Source: Gracilimonas sp040117685
GTDB lineage: Bacteria > Bacteroidota > Rhodothermia > Balneolales > Balneolaceae
DNA: 64,000 bases
Direction of reading: 5' to 3'
NCBI RefSeq assembly: GCF_040117685.2
Contig: NZ_JBEDYP020000014.1
Span: forward strand, 186,001 to 250,000
Positions 42,524-51,087 of this stretch are shown one piece after another. The notes beneath the pieces are model-generated. The model was not told the DNA's origin and searched no databases. It saw nothing but the letters and a program-made list of their open reading frames with translations. The first letter of the stretch is position 1. Each line of letters begins with the position of its first letter. The position numbers were made by a program, and so were the translations under genes.

Positions 42524-43267
42524 ATGAATCATACTTTAATTTTACTGATAACAATCATTGGCTTGTTCCCTATCAGCAGCGATACCCCGGATGCTTTCTG
42601 TGAGAATAGTAGTTACTTACTCAGGCAAAGCCAGAATGCTCACGATCCGAACAATGAATGGGCAGGTGCCATCTTAAATATTCACATTCAGGAACCCAGG
42701 TTGCAGAACCCTCAGCGCTATTCCATTCTGACATTAAATAACAAGACAGGGTATTTCAGTTTTATTCGGGATTCTGAGGTTGGAAAGGTTGAACGTATTA
42801 TCGATGAAGAAGGAAACCCAAAGGTTTTGCTAAACGGTTCAACCCAGATAGTTGAAGATACAGTAAATGAATACCGCTTGGGAGAAGATCGAAATGCAGG
42901 CTACCGTTCGTTTTATGAATTAATGTATGGATTGCCGATGTCAGTGACTGAAGAGATGTGGGCAAGTATTGAAGATGCAGAACTATTATCCCTGGAAGGA
43001 CAGGAAGTTTATAAAGTGAGGCTCGAGCTGAAGCAAGCGATGATAAGCAAGCACTGGGTACTTTATTTTGATAAGAACAAGTATTCCCTTGCTGCCCTGA
43101 AATTTGATCACTCTGAAGATTCAAACCGCCCGGATGAAATCATCATGTTTGACGGGGAGTATAAGCTTGGTGAAATCACGATCCCGAGGTTCCGGCACTG
43201 GTATCATATGGAGAGCGGGGAATACAGAGGGAGCGATGTGATCTTGAAGGAGCCGTCCGATAATTAA
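42524..43267 (+). CDS. Secreted protein resembling DUF6503
   Basis: 247 aa with a short N-terminal hydrophobic stretch (residues 2-17). Its body resembles the DUF6503 family in the stretches FYELMYGLP and DDEIIMFDGEYKLGEITIPRFRHWY, which read as a beta-sandwich. It begins 42 bp after the hydrolase and is likely in the same transcript. Function unknown. Confidence 0.7.
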   Translation: MNHTLILLITIIGLFPISSDTPDAFCENSSYLLRQSQNAHDPNNEWAGAILNIHIQEPRLQNPQRYSILTLNNKTGYFSFIRDSEVGKVERIIDEEGNPKVLLNGSTQIVEDTVNEYRLGEDRNAGYRSFYELMYGLPMSVTEEMWASIEDAELLSLEGQEVYKVRLELKQAMISKHWVLYFDKNKYSLAALKFDHSEDSNRPDEIIMFDGEYKLGEITIPRFRHWYHMESGEYRGSDVILKEPSDN

Positions 43268-43332
43268 CGGAACGAATATTCGTGTATTCCACTTTTCCAT
43301 GATGACTATTTATCAAGAAAGATTATCACATT

Positions 43333-44052
43333 ATGGAAAACAAAATTGTACTCATCGTAGGCGGATCAGGTGGTATTGGAAGTGCAACGGCAAAGCGATT
43401 TGCGAATGAAGGTGCCAAGGTAGTTCTGGCCTCACGTAACAAAGCCAACGTCGAAAAAGTAGCCCAAAATATTAATGATAACGGTGGAGAAGCCTTTGCA
43501 ATCGAAGTGGATGCTACCAACGAAGGCTCAGTACAACGCATGGCTGATGAAATTACCAATCAGTTGGGTAAAATCGATGTACTTATTAACGCATTCGGGC
43601 AGGGAATTATACAGCCTTTTCCGGATATCAATCCTGCTGATGCCAAAGAAATAATCGACACCAACGTATACGGTACCTACCTGGTTACCCAAACGGTCAT
43701 GAAAAATATGAACCAGGATGAACCGACATCGGTCGTCATGTTTCCCGGCACCATGGGGAAATATGTCATGAAAAATGCATCTGTTTACGCCGCATCTAAA
43801 TTTGCCATACAGGGGTTCACCAAAGCTTTGGTTGAGGAGCAGCGAAGAGGAAATACAAAATTTTCTCTATTATATCTTGGCGGAGTAGATACGCCTTTTT
43901 GGGACGATGAGAGGGTAAATATGAAAGTCAGAAAAGACATGATGCTCACCCCCGATGAAGTAGCTGAAGCGGTGTTCTATGCCGTAAATCAACCCTCCGG
44001 TTCGGTTATGAACGAGGTGGTAATTCAACCGGAATCACACCAGTTAGTGTGA
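43333..44052 (+). CDS. Short-chain dehydrogenase/reductase
   Basis: 239-aa classical SDR. The Rossmann dinucleotide loop is GGSGGIGSATA (residues 10-20), the NAFGQG segment is near 87-92, and the Tyr-Lys pair sits in VYAASKFA (about 150-157). The basic residues RNKANV after the second strand suggest NADP(H) preference. Substrate not predictable. It is followed by a 264-bp gap that holds no gene I can support. Confidence 0.92.
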   Translation: MENKIVLIVGGSGGIGSATAKRFANEGAKVVLASRNKANVEKVAQNINDNGGEAFAIEVDATNEGSVQRMADEITNQLGKIDVLINAFGQGIIQPFPDINPADAKEIIDTNVYGTYLVTQTVMKNMNQDEPTSVVMFPGTMGKYVMKNASVYAASKFAIQGFTKALVEEQRRGNTKFSLLYLGGVDTPFWDDERVNMKVRKDMMLTPDEVAEAVFYAVNQPSGSVMNEVVIQPESHQLV

Positions 44053-44316
44053 TAAGGTAATTCAGGCACGTTCGTAGAAATCAAAAGCTGATTTATAAAG
44101 CTGAACGATCACTTTATATAAGTGAATTCTTTCAACATCTGCTCAGTACTAAATAGGTTAAAACCTAAGAATACAGTAATGTTGAATCAGACTACAGCTC
44201 TTCTGATCTTATATATGTTGCTGTACTATATTAATTCTTGTAGTCAATAGTGAAATCAGGATACAAGACAAGTGGACTGTATTGAGTACTATTTACGCTC
44301 ACTTAATTTCAAATAA

Positions 44317-44712
44317 ATGAATAAGCTGAACAAGTTTTTAGAAAAGTATTCAAGCTACGGCGAGGTATTCATACGCATCATGCTGGGTTTCCACCTCATA
44401 TATGGAACACAAGACAATGTATTTTCCTGGGACCGAATGCTGGAATTTTCTGAGTTCCTGGCCAGTTTTGGCTTTCCGGTACCGCTGCTTTCGGATGTAG
44501 TATCCGTTTATGCCCAATTCCTAAGTGGTATTATGTACATAATCGGGTTTCACATTCGGATAGCGGCACTGGTCATGGTATTCAATTTCACCGTTGCTAT
44601 ACTGATGGTACACATCGGTGATAGCTATCCCGGAATGTTTCCTGCCCTGGTGATGCTTCTCGGTTCTTTATACTTGCTGCTCAATGGCAGTAAAGTACTT
44701 ACCATCAAATAA
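44317..44712 (+). CDS. DoxX family membrane protein
   Basis: 131 aa with four membrane helices and the DoxX-like N-terminal EVFIRIMLGFHLIYGTQDN segment. DoxX proteins take part in quinone-linked redox steps or small-molecule transport; this one is not specific. The start is ATG 44317. Convergent with the lysine 6-transaminase gene. The gap upstream contains a 15-base odd palindrome CACTTTATATAAGTG at 44110-44124. Confidence 0.83.
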   Translation: MNKLNKFLEKYSSYGEVFIRIMLGFHLIYGTQDNVFSWDRMLEFSEFLASFGFPVPLLSDVVSVYAQFLSGIMYIIGFHIRIAALVMVFNFTVAILMVHIGDSYPGMFPALVMLLGSLYLLLNGSKVLTIK

Positions 44713-44731
44713 AAGAGATGTCACTATGCTG

Positions 44732-46081
44732 TTAATCAGCAACCGGACATTTATCCAGTGAGGTTTTATAAGCCTTCTCAAGTATATCCAGTCCTTCATC
44801 AATCTGGTCTTGGGTGATCGTAAGTGGCGGACGGAAACGTACGGTATTGGATCCACAGGAAAGGATCATCAAGCCGTTGTTTACACATTCTTTGATTACT
44901 GCATCGCGGGAGTGACCATCCGGCAGGTCAACGGCGCAGAATAGTCCTTTTCCGCGTGGATTGGTAAAATGCTCGTGCTGGTCGGCAAGGGCCTCCAGTC
45001 GGGTTTGCAGATAATTACCGACGGTGGCTGCATTATCAACCAGATTCTCTTCTTCTATTACATCCAGAATGCGCCCGAAGCGAACCATATCCACCAGGTT
45101 ACCGCCCCATGTAGAATTAATCCGGGATGAAACATGAAAGCAGTTGGTTTCAACTTCATCCACTCGTTTTCCGGCAAGAATACCGCACACCTGGGCTTTC
45201 TTTCCAAAAGCAAGGATGTCGGGTTTCACGTAATGCTCGTGAGCCCAGAATTTTCCGGTCATGCCAACCCCGGTTTGTACTTCATCGTAGATGAGCAGGG
45301 CTTCATGTTTGTCAGCCAAATCCCGAAGCGCCTGGTGGAATTCCGGACGGAAATGACGATCGCCGCCCTCTCCCTGAATCGGTTCAATTAAAATGCAGGC
45401 AATGTCATCTTTGAACTGCTCAAAATAACGTTCGGCCTGAGCGATGGCTAAGTCTTCCTGAGAAGCGGTATGCTGTATATTTTCTTTGGTGGCAGGATAG
45501 GTCATAGCAGGACTGATAACCCGCGGCCAGTCGAATTTTGGGAAATACTTAACTTTGTTGGGAACCGTATTTGTTACCGAAAGGGTATAGCCGGAGCGGC
45601 CGTGAAACGCTTTTTCAAAGTGAAGTACTTTATGCCCTTTTTCTTCCCGGTATCCCTTTTCAAAATTCTTCTGCACTTTCCAGTCGAAGGCAACTTTCAT
45701 GGCGTTTTCAACAGCTAACGCTCCACCGGATATGAAAAAGGAGTAGGGCATGTAATCGGGAATTCCGACGCGGTCAAAAGATTCCATAAACTCGGCCATA
45801 TCCTGTGTGTAGATGTCGGAATTGGAAGGTTTATTGATGGCGACGCGTCCCAATTTGGCTAAAAAATCATCATCCTGAGCCAGTTTGGGGTGGTTCATCC
45901 CTAAAGGATTGGAAGCAAAGAATGTAAAGAAATCAAGATAGCGCTTCCCTGATTTGGAATCGTACAGATAAGGTCCTTCGCTTTCCTCAAGGTCAAGTAC
46001 CATTTCGTAACCATCGGTAAGCATATGTTTACTTAACACGGATCGAACCTGATCAGGGGTGATTGTCATACTATCTCGCAT
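44732..46081 (-). CDS. lat: L-lysine 6-transaminase
   Basis: 449-aa class III aminotransferase. The N-terminal part (TDGYEMVLDLEESEGPYLYDS, FFTFFASNPLGMNHP) and the AFGKKAQVCGI Lys loop match lysine 6-aminotransferase, which transfers the epsilon-amino group of lysine to 2-oxoglutarate. The Lys is in FGKKAQVCG. A second possible start is the Met at residue 5 (46069). With glutaryl-CoA dehydrogenase at 18238-19446 it supports lysine breakdown through 2-aminoadipate (inference). A second class III aminotransferase, for ornithine, lies at 55121. Confidence 0.9.
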   Translation of the reverse strand: MRDSMTITPDQVRSVLSKHMLTDGYEMVLDLEESEGPYLYDSKSGKRYLDFFTFFASNPLGMNHPKLAQDDDFLAKLGRVAINKPSNSDIYTQDMAEFMESFDRVGIPDYMPYSFFISGGALAVENAMKVAFDWKVQKNFEKGYREEKGHKVLHFEKAFHGRSGYTLSVTNTVPNKVKYFPKFDWPRVISPAMTYPATKENIQHTASQEDLAIAQAERYFEQFKDDIACILIEPIQGEGGDRHFRPEFHQALRDLADKHEALLIYDEVQTGVGMTGKFWAHEHYVKPDILAFGKKAQVCGILAGKRVDEVETNCFHVSSRINSTWGGNLVDMVRFGRILDVIEEENLVDNAATVGNYLQTRLEALADQHEHFTNPRGKGLFCAVDLPDGHSRDAVIKECVNNGLMILSCGSNTVRFRPPLTITQDQIDEGLDILEKAYKTSLDKCPVAD

Positions 46082-46477
46082 TGTTAGCTCCTGCTGTAAA
46101 TTTCACGTTTCTTGGAAGCTACCAAATAGAGCGTTTTGCCTCAATAGCTTTTAAATACACTAAAGTTAGAAATGCCCATTGTATGGCTGATGACGGTGCA
46201 CGAAGCAGGAGGCTAATCTTCTTTTTTACAATCGGTAAAAATTTGGGGTGCTTATTCTGAAGAAAGGTTAAATAACAAAACTCCTTCCTATAAAGAATTG
46301 CCAAAACTCTGTAGTATTCAGTATTGACTAAAATACTTAGTACGTGAATGTAGCTATTCAACATATGCCGTATTGGAGACTGCAGGTTTTGGCTTCTTTT
46401 CCTCTACATATATATGAATGATTACTCCTGTTTAATAAAATATTAAATACAGGGTGCTCTCAGGATCATTTTTAAAA
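46082..46477. other. Intergenic stretch without a supported gene
   Basis: 396 bp between the divergently placed 5' end of lat and the 3' end of the esterase gene. Reading frames here are short, with no motif. A hairpin with a two-base bulge (46427-46437 against 46441-46453) lies 24 bp past the esterase stop but has no T run. I see nothing else definite. Confidence 0.6.
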
Positions 46478-47575
46478 TTAAGGACACCAGCCCATCGGCA
46501 CCTGTACAGTTTCTGAAAGTGTTCGATGCTCAACTAATATCTGAACCTCAGTTTGAGGGTTATTTTTAAAGCCCCCTTCTGTGCCAAGCTCAGCTTCGCC
46601 ATTCACTACTGAGTATGTGGCAGTGTGTGCCAGTGAGTATTTTACTCCATTACTGAGAGTGACAATGGGGTTAAGTCTTCTGAAGTATAACCCCCGGGTA
46701 GATTGGCTGGGAATACATTCAAGGACTACTTCCATGGATTCCGGCTCAGGGTTTTTCATGGGGCTAAAGAAAGCCGCTAAAGGCAGATGTATTCGCTGAA
46801 GCCAGTCGGACTGAATATGTGCTCCACTTGGAACTTCATAGTAAAAATTGTTTTGCCCGGGAGTAACACCGTGTTGATCGAGTTCTCTATACAGAGGAAC
46901 ATAGTAATTCCATTCATTGGTGCCGATGTCGAACCAGAATTTTTGTTCTGAATCATAAGACCCTTCAACCTCGGAAAAGATGCTGTAATCAGCTACCCAC
47001 AGTGAACCGGAAAGTCCGGCTGAATATTTTATTTTATCAGGGAATGTAAGCCCCATCCAGGTTGAGATTAGTCCGCCTAATGAAGCTCCCAAGATGGCAA
47101 CTTCAGTGGTATCGATGGAATAATTTTCGTCCATGTAAGGAATCACATAATCAAATATGCCTTGTGCATATTCAGAGGCATCAGGAGTATATGGCCCCCA
47201 GTTTGTGGTAATCCACCGGTCATCATAGGGAATGTACCAATTCATTCGCTGCCCCTGATTGTAGATGGCTGCGGCAACAACCGGCCTGATTTTTTGATCC
47301 GATATCAGATCTTGTAACACCCGGTCCATATTCCAGGAGCCCCCACCGAACATGTCTTCCCCATCATTTAGTAAAAGTAAAGGGTAGGGAGTATCCGGAT
47401 CATAATCTTCAGGAATAAAAACCTCGATGATCATTCCATTACTCAGGCGAAACTTCTTATCCCATGATGTGCCCGGTTGTTCGTTTCTATCAGTTGAAGC
47501 CGGGGTTGAACACCCCAATGTGATACCCGAGAAACAAAGGACTAGTAATATTAAACATAAATGTCTAATCAGCAT
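46478..47575 (-). CDS. Esterase-like alpha/beta hydrolase lipoprotein
   Basis: 365 aa. Lipobox LGCS (Cys near residue 22). The core resembles the esterase D/enterochelin esterase family: YPLLLLNDGEDMFGG, WNMDRVLQDL, ILGASLGGLISTWMGL with the Ser nucleophile, and a late GAHIQSDW histidine. A C-terminal beta-domain of about 90 residues follows the hydrolase core. Likely cleaves ester substrates in the periplasm. Single-gene unit; the 271 bp upstream show no gene. Confidence 0.87.
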   Translation of the reverse strand: MLIRHLCLILLVLCFSGITLGCSTPASTDRNEQPGTSWDKKFRLSNGMIIEVFIPEDYDPDTPYPLLLLNDGEDMFGGGSWNMDRVLQDLISDQKIRPVVAAAIYNQGQRMNWYIPYDDRWITTNWGPYTPDASEYAQGIFDYVIPYMDENYSIDTTEVAILGASLGGLISTWMGLTFPDKIKYSAGLSGSLWVADYSIFSEVEGSYDSEQKFWFDIGTNEWNYYVPLYRELDQHGVTPGQNNFYYEVPSGAHIQSDWLQRIHLPLAAFFSPMKNPEPESMEVVLECIPSQSTRGLYFRRLNPIVTLSNGVKYSLAHTATYSVVNGEAELGTEGGFKNNPQTEVQILVEHRTLSETVQVPMGWCP

Positions 47576-47846
47576 GGCAGTATCGGTTTGAGGTTAACGA
47601 AAATCAGTGTATTCGGTTTACATGGTAATGAACCCATGGTTGCTTAGCTCAGGGCTAAAAATGGAGTGACATTTTTTGTGGATGAAAAGGGATTCATGAA
47701 GAAGAAATGCACCATCGCAGAAAAGCTAACGATTATACTTATCAGGCCCATAACTTCATCATAGGAAGGTGAACGTTCATCCTGAAAAATAGAGAAGTAT
47801 AGCCGGGGACCATTAACTTACCGAAAAATTATACAGACCAGTTGCG

Positions 47847-49130
47847 ATGACTCAATCACTAAAGCTCTTTACGCTCATCACCTTTTTACTAGTATCGGTG
47901 AATGTAACCGCTCAATCTTATGTAGAAATTTATAATGAAGGGCAGGAAGCTCTAAAGAACGGGGATGTTCAAACATTCAGAGAACGTATGGTGCGCGCCA
48001 ACAAGCTTCGCCCAAATCATCCGGTTATCATGTACAACCTTGCCAAAGGGCACATGTTGAACAATGAGAACCGGCAAGCTTTTCAAACCCTTGAAGTGTT
48101 GATACATTTCTATGCTTCTCCGTCAATATTAGATACGTCAGAGTTCAGCATTCTTAAAATTTTACCTGAGTGGGAGGAACTGTCAAAAGCCGCATCGGAA
48201 AAACAAAGAACCACTATCACCAGTGAGGTAGCCTTTGAATTTGATAAGCCGGGTTTTCATCCTGAAGGAATAGCCTATGATGGGGAAACCGGAGATTTTT
48301 ACCTGACAGACATAAGAGAAGGATTGATTTACAGGTTCAATCCAAAAGTGGAAGAACTTGGGTTGTTCGTGGATTTGAAAGAATCGGGATATTGGTCGGC
48401 ATTGGGAGTTGCCATCGATCCGGTTGATTCTGACATACTCTGGGTTACTTCTTCTGTAATGCCCCAATTTTCTGACTACCATGAGGAGATTGACGGGAAG
48501 TCTGCCGTGTTGAAAATCAACAAAAAAACCGGGCAGGTAATCAAAAGTTTTCAACCGAAAGGCGAGCGGATTTTTGGTGACCTGACCATCACTGACGATG
48601 GTATTGTATATATATCAGATAGTAGAAACCCTGAGGTATTTACCATTGACAGTAATGACGCATTGAAAGTAGTGTATCAACATGAAGGATGGTGGAACCT
48701 GCAGGGGTTGGCCTTCTCCGATGACGAGAAATTTTTATACCTGTCGGATTACATCACCGGAGTGTACAGCATTGAAATAAGCTCAGGAACAATTCGGCCG
48801 ATAATGGATGAAAATGAATGGCTGAGGGGAGGAGATGGCATTTACCAAAAAGGCGGGTTGCTAACTGTTCTTCAAAATGGGACTACGCCAAAAAGAGTGG
48901 CTCAGATTCGGTTGGATGACAAGGGAAAGGCAATGGCTGAGACCCTGGTTTTCCCAGATCAAGCCCGGGAAGATATCAATGAGCCAACGCTGGGCACTTG
49001 GGTAAATAATGATTTGTACTATATTGGGAACAGCCCCTGGGGGTACTACGGTGAAGACAGAAATCCTGTACTGGATAAATGGCCGATACTCAAAATATTC
49101 AAACTTAAAACACAGCCGGCAAGCCCATGA
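47847..49130 (+). CDS. Secreted TPR plus beta-propeller (SMP-30/NHL-like) protein
   Basis: 427 aa. A signal peptide ends near residue 22 (VTAQS). Residues about 25-105 hold TPR-like helices (EIYNEGQEALKNGDVQTF, VIMYNLAKGHMLNNENRQA). Residues about 120-425 are a beta-propeller with repeats such as HPEGIAYDGETGDFYLTDIREGLIYRF and FGDLTITDDGIVYISDS, as in SMP-30/NHL or strictosidine synthase-like proteins. Its stop overlaps the sensor kinase start (ATGA), so it may act as the periplasmic sensing partner of that kinase (inference). Confidence 0.85.
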   Translation: MTQSLKLFTLITFLLVSVNVTAQSYVEIYNEGQEALKNGDVQTFRERMVRANKLRPNHPVIMYNLAKGHMLNNENRQAFQTLEVLIHFYASPSILDTSEFSILKILPEWEELSKAASEKQRTTITSEVAFEFDKPGFHPEGIAYDGETGDFYLTDIREGLIYRFNPKVEELGLFVDLKESGYWSALGVAIDPVDSDILWVTSSVMPQFSDYHEEIDGKSAVLKINKKTGQVIKSFQPKGERIFGDLTITDDGIVYISDSRNPEVFTIDSNDALKVVYQHEGWWNLQGLAFSDDEKFLYLSDYITGVYSIEISSGTIRPIMDENEWLRGGDGIYQKGGLLTVLQNGTTPKRVAQIRLDDKGKAMAETLVFPDQAREDINEPTLGTWVNNDLYYIGNSPWGYYGEDRNPVLDKWPILKIFKLKTQPASP

Positions 49131-50158
49131 GGTTTAACACCCTGAAAAACAGACTTATCATTTCCTTTGTGCTGGCGATGCCGTCGTACACCTTCTTGTA
49201 TTTGATAAGGGGGTATGACTTTGCAGATATGACCCTGTATTCGCATGTGGAGTATTCCATTGCTGTTTTTATCATACTGATTGCCCTTTTTGAAGTGCAT
49301 ACCCTGAAAAGCCACCGGCTGGAAGCTTGGCTGCCCTGGCAGCAAAAAATTCCACAGCGATTGTGGTCTGAAATTGCATTAACAGCCCTATTAACACCGG
49401 CAATTGTAACCCCTGTTATGGTGCTGTTGTATCAAACCCTGTGGGATATGAGCGTTTGGTTTCCCGGGATGATAGAGTACAATCTCTTTGCCCTTAGTTT
49501 CTCGCTTTCTATCGGGGCCTTTGTAAATGCGGATGTGATTATAAAGGAGTGGAAGAAATCGTTATTGGAAAATGAGATCCTTGAAAAGGAAAATGCAAAA
49601 GCAAGGTTAAGTGTACTTCAGGCGCAGATAAGTCCTCATTTTTTATTCAATAACTTCAACGTACTGAACGCCTTAATTGACGAAGATCCGAAATTGGCTC
49701 AAAAATACCTGGATGCGCTCAGCGATATTTACCGGTATGTACTGAATCAAAAAAATGAAGAGCTTGTTTTATTGCAGGATGAAATTGAGTTCATTAAAAA
49801 ATATCTGTTCCTGCTCCGAATTCGGTTTAATGAAAAGCTTACTTGCACGATTTCCGTAAACGGGCACGGCGATTACAGGGTACCATCGGCCACGCTTCAG
49901 ATTTTGGTTGAAAATGCGGTAAAACACAACGAGATTTCTTCCCGTCATCCTTTGGAGATTTCAATCAAGGTAAAGGATGATGAACAGCTTGAGGTTCGAA
50001 ATAATCTTCAACCCAAAAAGAGTTCCGTTAAAAGCACCGAAGTAGGATTGAAAAATATTTCGGACAGGTATAAATACTTTACGAACAAACCGGTGCATAT
50101 TGAGAAAAATGAGCATGAGTTTGTGGTTCAGATACCCATACTAAAAATGAATGCGTGA
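49127..50158 (+). CDS. LytS-like sensor histidine kinase (His_kinase domain)
   Basis: 343 aa. Four hydrophobic segments at about residues 9-26, 43-59, 82-102 and 117-139, then a linker coiled coil at 142-166. The His_kinase (PF06580-type) motif QAQISPHFLFNNFNVLNALI carries phospho-acceptor H171. The ATPase part has LQILVENAVKHNE (N box). It overlaps both neighbours (ATGA upstream; TGATG downstream) and pairs with the LytTR regulator. It has no recognised extracellular sensor domain. Confidence 0.93.
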   Translation: MRFNTLKNRLIISFVLAMPSYTFLYLIRGYDFADMTLYSHVEYSIAVFIILIALFEVHTLKSHRLEAWLPWQQKIPQRLWSEIALTALLTPAIVTPVMVLLYQTLWDMSVWFPGMIEYNLFALSFSLSIGAFVNADVIIKEWKKSLLENEILEKENAKARLSVLQAQISPHFLFNNFNVLNALIDEDPKLAQKYLDALSDIYRYVLNQKNEELVLLQDEIEFIKKYLFLLRIRFNEKLTCTISVNGHGDYRVPSATLQILVENAVKHNEISSRHPLEISIKVKDDEQLEVRNNLQPKKSSVKSTEVGLKNISDRYKYFTNKPVHIEKNEHEFVVQIPILKMNA

Positions 50159-50907
50159 TGAAGATTCTTATTTGTGAGGATGAAGCACCTGCCAGCAAGC
50201 AGATTTCAAAACATATAAAGGCCGTACACGAAGATGCAGAGATCGTCGCTGCTGTAGAAACAGGCGAAGAAGCGTTATCCGCAATCAGAAAGCATGAGTT
50301 GGATTTAATCTTTATGGATGTGGAACTGGCAGACGGCCCCTGCTTCGAGACGCTGGATAAGATCGAGATTAATACCCCCATCATATTCACTACGGCCTAC
50401 GATGAATATGCACTGAAAGCATTTAAGCTGAACAGTATTGAGTACCTGGTAAAGCCTATTTCGCGGGATGATGTAGCCAGGGGATTTGAAAAATATAAGC
50501 GGGTAAAAAAGACATTTGAGGAAGGCCCGGCTTTTACCTTCACCAAAGAAATACTGACTGAAAATAACTACAAAGACCGGTTCCTGGTGAAGCTGGGAAG
50601 GAAGCTGTTTCCATTGCGGGTCAACGACATTGCCTATTTTATGGCCAGTGATAAGTTGGTTTGGCTGGTCACGAATGAGAAGAAAAAATATATCATCAAT
50701 TTTACCCTAACCGAGCTTGAAGAAATGCTGAATCCTGAACTGTTTTTCAGGCTGAACCGGCAGTTTATCGCGCACATCAATTCAGTAAAAGACCTGGAAC
50801 CTTACTTCAAAGGACAAGTTACGGTAAACCTTACCCCTCCGGTAGAAGACGAAATCATCATCAGCCGAAATAAAACACCTGAGCTAAAAGAGTGGCTCGG
50901 GGTGTAG
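50158..50907 (+). CDS. LytTR family response regulator
   Basis: 249 aa from the ATG at 50158, which overlaps the kinase stop (TGATG); a GTG three bases upstream is less likely. The receiver domain (1-115) has acidic residues CEDEAP, phospho-acceptor D54 (FMDVELAD), T in FTTAYDEYAL and K in VKPISR. The C-terminal LytTR DNA-binding domain (about 145-247) has FLVKLGRKLFPLRVNDIAYF and FRLNRQFIAHINSV. It likely controls the neighbouring TonB receptor locus, 180 bp downstream. Confidence 0.95.
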   Translation: MKILICEDEAPASKQISKHIKAVHEDAEIVAAVETGEEALSAIRKHELDLIFMDVELADGPCFETLDKIEINTPIIFTTAYDEYALKAFKLNSIEYLVKPISRDDVARGFEKYKRVKKTFEEGPAFTFTKEILTENNYKDRFLVKLGRKLFPLRVNDIAYFMASDKLVWLVTNEKKKYIINFTLTELEEMLNPELFFRLNRQFIAHINSVKDLEPYFKGQVTVNLTPPVEDEIIISRNKTPELKEWLGV

Positions 50908-51087
50908 CTACCACTAAAAAGCCGGAAAGTCACTTATCTTTTTTTATATGATACGCTGTTAAGCCTGATCTGATATTACTCATATTTGTAACAATGTGTT
51001 TTTTACATTTCCTTAACCCTTGCCGGCATAAACTTTGAAATTATTACAGTATATATAAGTCCGGTATTCAAAGAGGTGGTTAGTATT

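Noticed and set aside
44110..44124. Palindrome CACTTTATATAAGTG as an operator
   Set aside because: Short, AT-rich and not placed against a regulator gene.
46427..46453. Hairpin after the esterase gene as a terminator
   Set aside because: It has a two-base bulge and no T run on the minus strand.
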